From NCBI RefSeq assembly GCF_900104555.1, contig NZ_FNJU01000006.1, forward strand, positions 1-64,000: a DNA stretch of 64,000 nt, in the 5' to 3' direction. The DNA comes from Litchfieldia salsa (GTDB taxonomy: Bacteria > Bacillota > Bacilli > Bacillales > Bacillaceae_L). The translations under genes and the position numbers were made by a program. The notes under the pieces are model-generated. The model searched no databases and was not told the DNA's origin. It saw only the letters and a program-made list of their open reading frames with translations. Positions 18,907-27,356 of the stretch are shown in pieces. Within the stretch, counting starts at the first letter, position 1, and each line of letters opens with the position of its first letter.

Positions 18907-20196
18907 ATGGTTACAACGTTGGCGCTAGTGATATTTGTCCTAAGTTACATAATTATTATGTCTGAGAAATTTGATCGAGTCTTAATTGCATGTACTGGTG
19001 GCGTGTTAATGCTGATTGTTGGAATTTTCACAGTGGAAACAGCATTTGTAGAATATATAGATTGGGGTACAATCGCATTATTATTTTCAATGATGGTTAT
19101 TGTAACCATTACGAGTAAAACAGGGGTGTTTGAATTTATTGCGATTAATTTAGCTAAATTGGTGAATGGAAGAGGTGTACCTCTTTTATTTGTGGTTTCG
19201 ATTCTTACAGCAGTAGGCTCTGCTTTTTTAGCTAATGTAACGACCGTTTTATTACTGGTTCCAATTGTTTTAACATTAGTGAAAATTCTTCAGGTGCCAG
19301 CTGTGCCTTACTTAATTGCAATTATTATTTCTTCTAATATTGGTGGTGCAGCAACATTAATTGGTGATCCTCCAAACATTATGATTGGTCAGGCTGTCGA
19401 GCACCTCACATTTAACGCGTTCTTAATCCATCTTTCGCCAATTGTTACCCTGATTTTTTTTCTCACTTTAGCAGGGCTATCTCTTCTTTATTGGAAGAGA
19501 CTAAAGGTATCAAGAGAAAATCAGTTAAAGTTACAAAAAATTAATGCGCTGGAATATGTCACTTTTGACTCAGTATTGGTTAAATCTTTAAGTGTGCTTG
19601 TACTTACGATTTCTGGATTTATCTTTCATCCTTTCATACACGTCGAATTAACGAGTGTCGCTATGGCTGGTGCGCTACTTCTATTGCTTTTAACACATCA
19701 AGAGCACCGTACTGACGAGGTTTTTAAACAGGTTGATTGGGGAACCTTATTCTTCTTTATAGGCCTATTTCTACTTGTTGGTGGATTGGAAGAGGTAGGA
19801 GTAATTGATGAAACAGCAAGAGGAATTATTTATTATACTGAAGGAGATTTGCCAAAAACGGCTATGCTTGTGCTTTGGTTAACTGGAATCTTATCTGGTG
19901 TTGTTGATAATATCCCGTTTGTAGCTGCAATGATTCCTGTCATACTGGAATTTAAGGAATATGGGATGACCAACCTTGATCCTTTATGGTGGTCGCTAGC
20001 ATTAGGAGCATGTTTAGGTGGGAACGGCACCCTTTTAGGAGCTTCTTCAAATTTGGTAGTAGCCGGTTTAGCTGCAAAGGCAAAAGAAGAGGTAAATTTT
20101 TTAGAATTCATTAAAGTAGGTTTTCCAGTTGTCATCGTTTCGCTTATTATCTGTTCGGTATATGTCTATTTCCGCTACTTAGTTCCGTTTCTTTAG
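18907..20196 (+). CDS. ArsB/NhaD family transporter
   Basis: The 429-residue polytopic protein belongs to the ion-transporter superfamily that includes ArsB arsenite pumps, NhaD Na+/H+ antiporters and SLC13-like carriers. About eleven membrane helices are visible, with the family hairpin motifs IGGAATLIGDPPNIMIG and GGNGTLLGASSNLVVAG. The substrate cannot be read from sequence; no arsR or arsC gene is nearby. The ATG at 18907 follows AAGGGG by 8 bases; the frame extends to 18883 without a better site. B. subtilis lacks this gene at this place, as far as I recall. Confidence 0.85.
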   Translation: MVTTLALVIFVLSYIIIMSEKFDRVLIACTGGVLMLIVGIFTVETAFVEYIDWGTIALLFSMMVIVTITSKTGVFEFIAINLAKLVNGRGVPLLFVVSILTAVGSAFLANVTTVLLLVPIVLTLVKILQVPAVPYLIAIIISSNIGGAATLIGDPPNIMIGQAVEHLTFNAFLIHLSPIVTLIFFLTLAGLSLLYWKRLKVSRENQLKLQKINALEYVTFDSVLVKSLSVLVLTISGFIFHPFIHVELTSVAMAGALLLLLLTHQEHRTDEVFKQVDWGTLFFFIGLFLLVGGLEEVGVIDETARGIIYYTEGDLPKTAMLVLWLTGILSGVVDNIPFVAAMIPVILEFKEYGMTNLDPLWWSLALGACLGGNGTLLGASSNLVVAGLAAKAKEEVNFLEFIKVGFPVVIVSLIICSVYVYFRYLVPFL

Positions 20197-20309
20197 GGAA
20201 GGTGAAATAATTGGTAAATCCTGAGGCTTATTTTTTATGTATAGATGCTTAAACTATGATAGGAATATTCGTATTCTGTAGCTTATTATGTGTTAAGGAG
20301 TGCAAACTT

Positions 20310-20948
20310 TTGGAATTGTATATCGCGATTGTGGCTAGGACGCTTTTTCTGTATGTATTAATTGTCATTATTTTTCGTTTAATGGGTAAGCGGGAGATAG
20401 GTGAGCTTAGTATATTAGACTTGGTTGTTTTTATAATGATTGCAGAAATGGCCGTACAAGCGATAGAATCCCCTGAGGATCCATTACTTCACACCATTTT
20501 TCCGATGATAATCTTAATGAGTATTCAAATCCTCTTAGCCTATATTTCCCTAAAGAGTCAAAAATTTAGAGAAATCATGGATGGAAAGCCTGCCGTTATT
20601 ATTAACCAAGGAAAAATTGATGAAGAAGAGATGAAGAAACAGAGGTATAACTTTGATGATTTGCTCATTCAACTTCGTGATAAAAATGTGAAGAATGTAT
20701 CTGATGTGGAATTTGCAATACTAGAACCATCTGGAAAGCTATCAGTGTTAGAGAAGAATAAAAAGACATTAGAATGGCCTCTTATTTTGGATGGAAAGGT
20801 ACAAGAAGAGAACTTAGGCAAAATCAATAAAACAAACTTGTGGCTAAGGCAGCAACTGCGAGAGCTTGGGCATAGAGACTTAAAACAGATCTCGTACTGT
20901 ACGTATACCAATGGAACATTGTTTATCGATTTAAAAGATGAAAAATAA
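20310..20948 (+). CDS. yrbG: DUF421 domain membrane protein YrbG
   Basis: The 212-residue protein has three N-terminal membrane helices (about 3-80) and a cytoplasmic DUF421/YetF-like domain with KPAVIINQGKIDEEEMKKQR. Related Bacillus proteins of the YetF group are linked to spore germination complexes, but the role of YrbG itself is not established. TTG 20310 with AAGGAG 10 bases upstream is preferred over the unsupported ATG at 20256. Confidence 0.85.
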   Translation: MELYIAIVARTLFLYVLIVIIFRLMGKREIGELSILDLVVFIMIAEMAVQAIESPEDPLLHTIFPMIILMSIQILLAYISLKSQKFREIMDGKPAVIINQGKIDEEEMKKQRYNFDDLLIQLRDKNVKNVSDVEFAILEPSGKLSVLEKNKKTLEWPLILDGKVQEENLGKINKTNLWLRQQLRELGHRDLKQISYCTYTNGTLFIDLKDEK

Positions 20949-20983
20949 AACAAGTAACCAGATTATGTGGTTACTTGTTTTTA
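20948..20983. terminator. Bidirectional terminator between yrbG and spoVB
   Basis: AAACAAGTAACCA and TGGTTACTTGTTT form a perfect 13-bp stem with a 7-base loop, T-rich on both strands. It contains the spoVB stop codon. Confidence 0.9.
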
Positions 20984-22551
20984 TTGTGCGGAAGAAAAAC
21001 GGATAAGGGACGCCCTATATAAGGAATTTTGAGCATTTCTTCCTTTTTAATTAAATTAAAGACGAATAATAAGACGCAATAAACAACTGAACAAACAGTA
21101 AGGGAGATTAATGTCTTGGACGAAAGCGCAAGTTCACTAGAGAGAGAAACATAGGTGTAATGTCCAGCAATTCCTGAGCCTACCATTGTGAAGAAGCTCT
21201 TAATATAATCTCTTACATAGAAACTATAAGATATGACTTTAACGATTGTTGTGAAATGTAATAAAGTAACCAAAATCATGCCAACCATGATTCCTAAGGC
21301 AGCACCCATAATACCAAGTGAAGGTTGAGATGCTAGGATAAAGATCAGTGCTGTTTTAACAACAGCTCCAATAATACTATTAATCATTGCTGCTCTTGCT
21401 AAGTCTAAAGCCTGAAGGGTGGCTTGCAAGGGTCCTTGAAAATAATAAAAGATACAAAACGGCGCCATTACCTTAATAAAAATTGCCGCGTTACTAGTTC
21501 CGTACATTAACTCCATAACTGGATCAGCAAAGACATATAAAACAACAACCGCCAACCCACCAGTTACAAGTGATAAGCGAAGGGCCTGCTTCAGACGATG
21601 TTCAATTAACAACGTTTGTTTTTGTGCTACGGCCTCACTAATAGCTGGAACAAGAGAGGTTGATAAAGCAGCAGTAATGAAAGATGGCAAAAACAGTAAT
21701 GGTAGTGCAAAACCAGTAAGCTCACCATATTGCCTTGTAGCAAGATGGGTGACGACACCAGCAATTGCCAAACTTTGTGCCACTACTATAGGTTCAAAGA
21801 ACCAAGATAATGATCCGACAAGTCGGCTACCAGTTGTAGGAATGGCAATTCTCATTAAATCATGGAAGGTTGATTTTCCTGCTTTGACCGCTTGAAAAAA
21901 GTTTGTCCGTACTTTAATCCTCTTTTTGGTTTTAAACATCCAGAACATATACAAGAGGGATACTAGTTCCCCAATCACAGCTGAAATCATTGCACCTGCT
22001 GCAGCATATTCAATTCCATAAGGTAAAAAGGCCTTCGTACAAATAGCAACTAATGTGATTCTCACAACCTGCTCGATCACCTGAGAATAAGCGGCAGGTC
22101 TCATGTTCTGACGCCCTTGGAAATAGCCACGTAAGACAGACGAGAGTGCGATAATTGGAACAATAGGTGAGATTGCTAAAAGCGGATAATACACACGAGA
22201 ATCTGTAAATAAGGTTTCCGATAGGACAGGTGCTAGGAAAATCATTCCTGGTGTAAAGATTAGGCTTAATGCACCAGTAATCGATAAGGAGACAACAAGA
22301 ATTTTCTTTATTTTCCCACGATCACCCTTGGCCTCAGCTTCTGCAATTAATTTTGAGATGGCAACAGGAAGCCCAATTTGGGTTAAAGTAATGGTTAGGA
22401 CGAATGTTGGGACAGCCATCATATAAAGACCAACACCCTCTTCACCTATTAACCTTGCAACCACGATTCGATTAATGAACCCTAAAACCCTGGTAATGAG
22501 ACCAGCTATTATTAAAATTAGCGTTCCTTGTAAAAATGATTGTTTCGACAT
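20971..22551 (-). CDS. spoVB: Stage V sporulation protein B
   Basis: SpoVB is an integral membrane protein of the MOP/MATE flippase superfamily needed for spore cortex peptidoglycan, probably as a lipid-linked precursor flippase in the mother cell. The 526 residues contain about fourteen helices and the typical N terminus LQGTLILIIAGLITRVLGF, with GLYMMAVPTF and ISKLIAEAEAKGD. The assignment to SpoVB rather than other Bacillus paralogues rests on length and its place next to yrbG, comN and secDF. Confidence 0.93.
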   Translation of the reverse strand: MSKQSFLQGTLILIIAGLITRVLGFINRIVVARLIGEEGVGLYMMAVPTFVLTITLTQIGLPVAISKLIAEAEAKGDRGKIKKILVVSLSITGALSLIFTPGMIFLAPVLSETLFTDSRVYYPLLAISPIVPIIALSSVLRGYFQGRQNMRPAAYSQVIEQVVRITLVAICTKAFLPYGIEYAAAGAMISAVIGELVSLLYMFWMFKTKKRIKVRTNFFQAVKAGKSTFHDLMRIAIPTTGSRLVGSLSWFFEPIVVAQSLAIAGVVTHLATRQYGELTGFALPLLFLPSFITAALSTSLVPAISEAVAQKQTLLIEHRLKQALRLSLVTGGLAVVVLYVFADPVMELMYGTSNAAIFIKVMAPFCIFYYFQGPLQATLQALDLARAAMINSIIGAVVKTALIFILASQPSLGIMGAALGIMVGMILVTLLHFTTIVKVISYSFYVRDYIKSFFTMVGSGIAGHYTYVSLSSELALSSKTLISLTVCSVVYCVLLFVFNLIKKEEMLKIPYIGRPLSVFLPHNKNK

Positions 22552-22689
22552 TCAATTCCCTACCTTCTCAAAAAAGGTGTTATCATTTACAATTAACTAT
22601 ATGCATTATAGGGGGCCAAGCATGACAAGTATTATTTGAAACGATAATGAATACGAATAAAAAGAGTAATCTTTTTATGAGGTGATATA

Positions 22690-23184
22690 ATGAAGGAAGC
22701 GTTGAGAGATTTTCTAGTCAAACATTTAGATTTTTTACCCCCAGAGTTAATTGTAATTGTCATATCAGCAATGCCTATTCTTGAGCTTAGAGGAGGTCTA
22801 CCGTTAGCATACATATATTATGAGTTTGATATAATTTACTCTGCAGTTATAAGTATAGTAGGGAATATTTTACCAATAGCTCCATTATTATTGCTCTTCA
22901 AGCCAATAAGTTCACAACTAATGCGATTTAATTGGTACAAAAAATTGTATGATTGGTTATATCATAGAACGATGAATAAGAGTGGGAACGTCGAAAAATA
23001 TGGTGCCATTGGCTTAATCTTATTTACAGCCTTACCATTACCAACAACAGGTGCTTGGTCTGCTTGTGTAGCCGCATCGCTATTCGCTATTCCATTTCGA
23101 TATGCATTCATTTCAATTTCAATTGGTGTACTGATAGCTACAATCTTAGTAAGCCTAGGTCTACTATCATTTTCGATTTTTTAA
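22690..23184 (+). CDS. COG2426 small multi-drug export family protein
   Basis: The 164-residue membrane protein has about four helices, with ISAMPILELRGGLPLAY and TALPLPTTGAWSACVAA as recognisable family signatures. Databases label the family 'small multi-drug export protein', but transport has not been well shown. GAGGTG precedes the ATG. It starts 138 bp from the divergent spoVB and 22 bp before comN. Confidence 0.85.
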   Translation: MKEALRDFLVKHLDFLPPELIVIVISAMPILELRGGLPLAYIYYEFDIIYSAVISIVGNILPIAPLLLLFKPISSQLMRFNWYKKLYDWLYHRTMNKSGNVEKYGAIGLILFTALPLPTTGAWSACVAASLFAIPFRYAFISISIGVLIATILVSLGLLSFSIF

Positions 23185-23206
23185 AAAGAAAAGGAGGATC
23201 GAGTAT

Positions 23207-23497
23207 ATGGAGAATTTTTTCGATCAATATAGGGATGAAGTACAACCTGCATTAAAAAGTAAATTGGAGGAGTTTATTCTATTTGGCTATGATTCTGTGA
23301 CAGAAGAAGAACTATGGCAATATCTTTGTAAGAAAAAGTGGAAGAGAGAACGTGAGGCTAAGCTTTTATATCAAATAGTGAATGATATTTTATCTGTAAA
23401 AATAGGGGAATATATGAATTTTGCAACAGTTGAAGCGTTTAAATCGCCAGATTGGTTTGGCAATCAAGGGAAAGATGAATTAAGTAAGCTTTTATAA
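23207..23497 (+). CDS. comN: Post-transcriptional regulator ComN
   Basis: ComN promotes accumulation of the comE competence operon mRNA in B. subtilis and is placed at septa and poles through DivIVA. The 96-residue protein is highly charged and helical, with LKSKLEEFILFGYDSVTEEELW and VGEYMNFAT-type signatures (here IGEYMNFATVEAFKSPDWF). It lies directly upstream of secDF as yrzD does in B. subtilis. AAGGAGG precedes the ATG. Confidence 0.88.
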   Translation: MENFFDQYRDEVQPALKSKLEEFILFGYDSVTEEELWQYLCKKKWKREREAKLLYQIVNDILSVKIGEYMNFATVEAFKSPDWFGNQGKDELSKLL

Positions 23498-23512
23498 ATA
23501 TATACAGTGGCC

Positions 23513-23537
23513 TTTCCCTGTTTGATTGACAGGGAAA
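23513..23537. other. Hairpin without T tract between comN and secDF
   Basis: TTTCCCTGT and ACAGGGAAA form a perfect 9-bp stem with a 7-base loop. No T tract follows, so it is more likely an mRNA stabilising or attenuating structure than a terminator. Confidence 0.5.
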
Positions 23538-23619
23538 AACCGTTGTTTCATAATGGGATTATTGACGCAAGTTGGAAATCATTCGTTTTCTTACATATTA
23601 AAGGAGGCACTAAATCGTA

Positions 23620-25875
23620 ATGGTTAAAAGAGGACGCATTGTTGCGTTTTTCCTTATTGTATTGTTACTTGCTGGGACAATGGGATTGACGACGAACAAC
23701 ATTTTAAAGAACATTAAGCTTGGACTAGACTTACAAGGTGGCTTTGAAATCTTATATGAAGTCTCCGAAGCGAATGAAGGAGATGTAATTGACAGAACTG
23801 CCCTTGTTAGTACTGTTAATGCACTTGAAAAGCGTGTGAATGTTCTTGGCGTTAGTGAGCCGAATATTCAAATCGAAGGCGAAGACCGTATTCGCGTTCA
23901 ATTAGCTGGTGTAACTGATCAAAATAAAGCAAGAGAAATTCTTTCAACTGAAGCTACACTAACCTTTCGTGATATTAATGATCAGGTTTTACTAGATGGG
24001 ACTGATTTAGTAGAGGGTGGAGCGAAACAGGAATTTGATCAAGAAAACCGTCCAGCCGTAAGTATTACCTTAAAGAGTGCAGACAAATTTAGACAGGTGT
24101 CTGAACAAGTATACAACATGGGAGAAGGTAGTAACCTTCTTGTTGTCTGGTTGGATTTTGAAGAGGGTGTTGATTCCTTTGCAGCTGAAGCAGCAAAACC
24201 ACAGCCTAAATATCTATCAGCACCAAGGGTTGGTGAAATCTTTAACCAAACCAGCGTACAAATTCAAGGTAATTTCACCATTAAAGAGGCACAAGAACTT
24301 GCTGCATTATTGAACGCAGGTTCACTACCAGTTAAACTCGATGAAATGTACTCTACTTCTGTTGGAGCAAAGTTTGGTGAACAAGCCTTAGATAAGACGG
24401 TATTTGCAGGTATTATTGGTATTCTTATTGTTTTCTTATTTATGTTATTGGCATATCGATTACCAGGTGCAATTGCAATCGTTACTCTTAGTGTGTATAT
24501 ATACTTGATTTTACTTGTATTTGACTGGATGAATGGGGTCTTAACTCTTCCAGGAATTGCAGCATTAATACTGGGTGTGGGGATGGCAGTAGATGCCAAT
24601 ATCATTACCTATGAACGAATTAGAGAAGAGTTAAAGCTTGGGAAAACAGTCATGTCAGCTTTTCGAGCTGGTAATAGAAGGTCTTTAGCTACGATACTTG
24701 ATGCTAATATTACAACTCTATTAGCTGCAACAGTATTGTTTATGTTTGGAACAAGTTCGGTAAAAGGCTTTGCAACAATGTTAATCATTAGTATTTTGGT
24801 TAGCTTCATTACAGCGGTTTATGGTACCCGCCTATTACTAGGCTTAATCGTTAATAGCCGTTTTATGGACAAGCGTTTAGGACTATTCGGTGTTAAGAAG
24901 TCAGAGGTAGCCAATATAGCTGATATTGATGATGATACGGAAGTGCCTACTAGATTTGATAAGGTAGACTTTGTTAAGCATCGTAAAAAGTTTTTCGTAT
25001 TTTCTGCTCTCTTAGGGGTTGTGGGGATAGGATTATTATTAACGTTGAAACTTAACTTAGGGATTGATTTTGATAGTGGTACAAGAATTGAAATCCTTTC
25101 TGATCAATCACTGACAACTACTGAGGTTAAGGCTGAGTTAGCAAAACTAGACTTAGAACCTAGAGATGTGATCCTATCAGGTAATAACAATGAAATAGGA
25201 GTGGCTCGTTTTCTAGGGGTACTTACAAAAGAAGAGATTGCAGAGGTTAAAGAACATTTTAATGAAGTGTATGGTGCCGAGCCAAGTGTAAGCACAGTTT
25301 CACCTACAGTAGGTAAGGAACTTGCACGTAATGCGTTCATTGCTGTAATGATTGCTGCTATTGGGATCATCATTTATGTAACCATTCGCTTCGAAATGGT
25401 GATGGCCATTGCTGCAATTGTAGCGTTATTTCATGATGCCTTCTTCATCATTATTATGTTTAGTATTTTTAGGTTCGAGGTTGACATTACCTTTATTGCG
25501 GCAGTGCTTACGATTGTTGGTTATTCGATTAACGATACAATTGTTACATTTGACCGAATTCGAGAATTATATAAGAAGAAAAAGAAAGTTAAAACATTTG
25601 ATGATCTTGCTGAGATTGTTAATAAAGGGTTACGTCAAACCTTTACACGTTCCCTTTATACAGTGTTAACAGTCGTCATTACGGTTGTGGCATTGCTTAT
25701 CTTTGGTAGTGAATCAATTCGTAATTTCTCACTCGCTCTTCTGATTGGTCTAATATCTGGAACGTATTCTTCACTTTTCATTGCTTCACAGCTATGGCTT
25801 GTGTGGAAAAGTAAACAATTAGGAAAAAGCCAACAAAAGAAATCTGATGAAACTGAATTAGAGCCTGAAGTCTAA
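23620..25875 (+). CDS. secDF: Protein translocase subunit SecDF (fused)
   Basis: SecDF uses the proton gradient to help SecYEG export proteins. In bacilli SecD and SecF are fused, as here (751 residues, twelve expected helices). The SecD half shows LGLDLQGGFEILYE, a periplasmic-type P1 domain and GMAVDANIITYERIREEL. The SecF half begins near residue 450 with LNLGIDFDSGTRIEIL and ends with TIVGYSINDTIVTFDRIREL. AAGGAGG precedes the ATG, and a strong terminator follows. Confidence 0.98.
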   Translation: MVKRGRIVAFFLIVLLLAGTMGLTTNNILKNIKLGLDLQGGFEILYEVSEANEGDVIDRTALVSTVNALEKRVNVLGVSEPNIQIEGEDRIRVQLAGVTDQNKAREILSTEATLTFRDINDQVLLDGTDLVEGGAKQEFDQENRPAVSITLKSADKFRQVSEQVYNMGEGSNLLVVWLDFEEGVDSFAAEAAKPQPKYLSAPRVGEIFNQTSVQIQGNFTIKEAQELAALLNAGSLPVKLDEMYSTSVGAKFGEQALDKTVFAGIIGILIVFLFMLLAYRLPGAIAIVTLSVYIYLILLVFDWMNGVLTLPGIAALILGVGMAVDANIITYERIREELKLGKTVMSAFRAGNRRSLATILDANITTLLAATVLFMFGTSSVKGFATMLIISILVSFITAVYGTRLLLGLIVNSRFMDKRLGLFGVKKSEVANIADIDDDTEVPTRFDKVDFVKHRKKFFVFSALLGVVGIGLLLTLKLNLGIDFDSGTRIEILSDQSLTTTEVKAELAKLDLEPRDVILSGNNNEIGVARFLGVLTKEEIAEVKEHFNEVYGAEPSVSTVSPTVGKELARNAFIAVMIAAIGIIIYVTIRFEMVMAIAAIVALFHDAFFIIIMFSIFRFEVDITFIAAVLTIVGYSINDTIVTFDRIRELYKKKKKVKTFDDLAEIVNKGLRQTFTRSLYTVLTVVITVVALLIFGSESIRNFSLALLIGLISGTYSSLFIASQLWLVWKSKQLGKSQQKKSDETELEPEV

Positions 25876-25887
25876 AAATAATCACTA

Positions 25888-25916
25888 AAAGTCGTGGAAG
25901 ATTCCACGACTTTTTG
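25888..25916 (+). terminator. Terminator after secDF
   Basis: AAAAGTCGTGGAA and TTCCACGACTTTT pair perfectly with a 2-base centre, followed by a short T run. Confidence 0.85.
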
Positions 25917-26045
25917 CATGATAAATGCTAAAAGTATACTTAATGTAGTGATGAACCTCTTTTTTGGATACAATAATCAGATGAGCTAAGCATACAAACC
26001 AAGGGGTCAAACACATTAGGATTTTCATGAGGGAAGGAAGGTTGG

Positions 26046-26972
26046 ATGTTGGAAAAAGATCGTTTTAAACAAGCCGAATTTGCTGCCATCCTCGGTGTAA
26101 TAGGAAATATTGTACTAGCTGTTATCAAATACATCGTGGGTGTTATGTCAGGAAGTAAGGCATTAGTAGCAGATGCGGTTAACTCTGCTTCAGATGTAGC
26201 TGGTTCCATTGCGGTATATATAGGTGTACGTGCTGCCAAACAGCCACCTGATGAGGACCATCCTTATGGTCATGGTAAAGCTGAGTCAATTGCTGCGATC
26301 GTTGTTGCAGTTTTGATGTTCCTCGTTGGAATTGAAATTGGAAAATCCTCTATCGAATCCTTTTTCATACCGATTGAAGCGCCGAAATCATATGCAATCT
26401 ATGCACTCGTATTTTCGATCATAATTAAAGAAGCGATGTTTAGATATAATTATAAATTGGGTAAGAGAATTAAGAGTGATGCGATAATCGTAAACGCTTA
26501 TGACCATCGTTCAGATGTTTATTCATCTCTTGCTGCTCTAATAGGGATTATTGGTGCCATTATTGGAGAAAGAATCGGGATATCTTGGCTCGTTTATAGT
26601 GATCCCGTGGCTGGTGTATTTGTATCACTTCTAATCTTAAGGACAGCCTATAAATTAGGGAAAGAGTCCATACATACTTCATTAGATCATGTATTACATG
26701 ATGAAGATACAAAGGAATTAAGAGATGCCATTCTGACAATTCCAGAAGTGAAGACAATAAATGCATTACAAGCAAGAGAACATGGACATTATGTGATTGT
26801 TGATTTGAAAATCTCAGTCGATCCTTATATGACAGTGGAAGATGGACATAAAGTAGGGAAAAAGGTAAAAGGAAAATTATTACAAGTTGATCATGTTCAC
26901 GATGTTTTTGTTCATATTAATCCATACTCAGAGGATGATAATCAGGTTAGTCAGGGAGTTGATTCAAATTAA
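26046..26972 (+). CDS. Cation diffusion facilitator family transporter
   Basis: The 308-residue protein has six membrane helices and a C-terminal cytoplasmic ferredoxin-like domain. Metal-site motifs are visible: ADAVNSASDV (helix II), HGKAES and DHRSDVYSS (helix V). Substrates of the family include Zn2+, Mn2+, Fe2+ and Co2+; the asparagine in place of the usual second HxxxD/DxxxD residue in ADAVNSASD makes prediction uncertain. GGAAGG precedes the ATG. The 3' end overlaps the next gene. Confidence 0.9.
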   Translation: MLEKDRFKQAEFAAILGVIGNIVLAVIKYIVGVMSGSKALVADAVNSASDVAGSIAVYIGVRAAKQPPDEDHPYGHGKAESIAAIVVAVLMFLVGIEIGKSSIESFFIPIEAPKSYAIYALVFSIIIKEAMFRYNYKLGKRIKSDAIIVNAYDHRSDVYSSLAALIGIIGAIIGERIGISWLVYSDPVAGVFVSLLILRTAYKLGKESIHTSLDHVLHDEDTKELRDAILTIPEVKTINALQAREHGHYVIVDLKISVDPYMTVEDGHKVGKKVKGKLLQVDHVHDVFVHINPYSEDDNQVSQGVDSN

Positions 26973-27285
26973 AGGACAATGGAGTTTAATTCTAGCTTTT
27001 TTATTCGCTTTAATCGTGGCAATCTTTGCTGTGATTAACGTTGATTCAGTAGAGGTTAACTATTTATTTGGCACAGCGTACTCGCCATTAATTCTAGTTA
27101 TTCTAACCTCGGTATTTATGGGAGGAATTATTGTTGCGTCAGTAGGAGTATTTCGCTATTTCCGATTAGCAAGAAAAGTTAAGCAACTTGAAAAAGAAAA
27201 CCTGTTACTCAAAGAACAAGCACAACAGAACACAATCGAGGAACATGAAGAACCACTTTCATTGGAAAAACCTGATAACGAATAA
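26959..27285 (+). CDS. yrvD: LapA domain-containing membrane protein (YrvD)
   Basis: The 108-residue protein has two membrane helices (about 8-28 and 45-68), the linker NVDSVEVNYLFGTAYSPLILVI, and a C-terminal coiled coil (KQLEKENLLLKEQAQQ). This is the LapA/YciM-adjacent DUF1049 family; its role in Bacillus is unknown. The start is unclear: TTG 26959 and ATG 26935 have no properly spaced ribosome binding site, while an ATT at 26968, which overlaps the stop of the upstream gene, follows GGGAG by 10 bases and aligns with the usual family N terminus. Confidence 0.75.
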   Translation: MIQIKGQWSLILAFLFALIVAIFAVINVDSVEVNYLFGTAYSPLILVILTSVFMGGIIVASVGVFRYFRLARKVKQLEKENLLLKEQAQQNTIEEHEEPLSLEKPDNE

Positions 27286-27305
27286 CTGGAAATAATCCGA
27301 TTCAA

Positions 27306-27334
27306 TTGAAACCCCTCAGTCCCTCTAGTATAAT
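27306..27334 (+). promoter_or_regulatory. Sigma-A promoter of recJ inside a hairpin
   Basis: TTGAAA (27306-27311), a 17-base spacer and a perfect TATAAT (27329-27334) predict a start near 27341. The same bases form the left arm and loop of the hairpin 27311-27350. Confidence 0.7.
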
Positions 27335-27350
27335 AAGAGGGTTGAGGGGT
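27311..27350 (+). promoter_or_regulatory. Hairpin that can hide the recJ ribosome binding site
   Basis: ACCCCTCA and CCCTCT on the left pair with AGAGGG and TGAGGGGT on the right, 14 bp in all with a one-base asymmetry. The recJ Shine-Dalgarno GAGGGGTGA (27344-27352) is in the right arm. Only RNA entering from upstream contains the left arm. Confidence 0.6.
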
Positions 27351-27356
27351 GAACTT

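Noticed and set aside
18907-20196. Arsenite efflux pump (arsB) assignment
   Set aside because: The family is broad and no arsenic regulator, reductase or ArsA partner is nearby, so only the superfamily is called.
27306-27356. In-frame extension of recJ from TTG 27306
   Set aside because: The TTG is the -35 box of the recJ promoter and the RecJ N terminus aligns at 27357.
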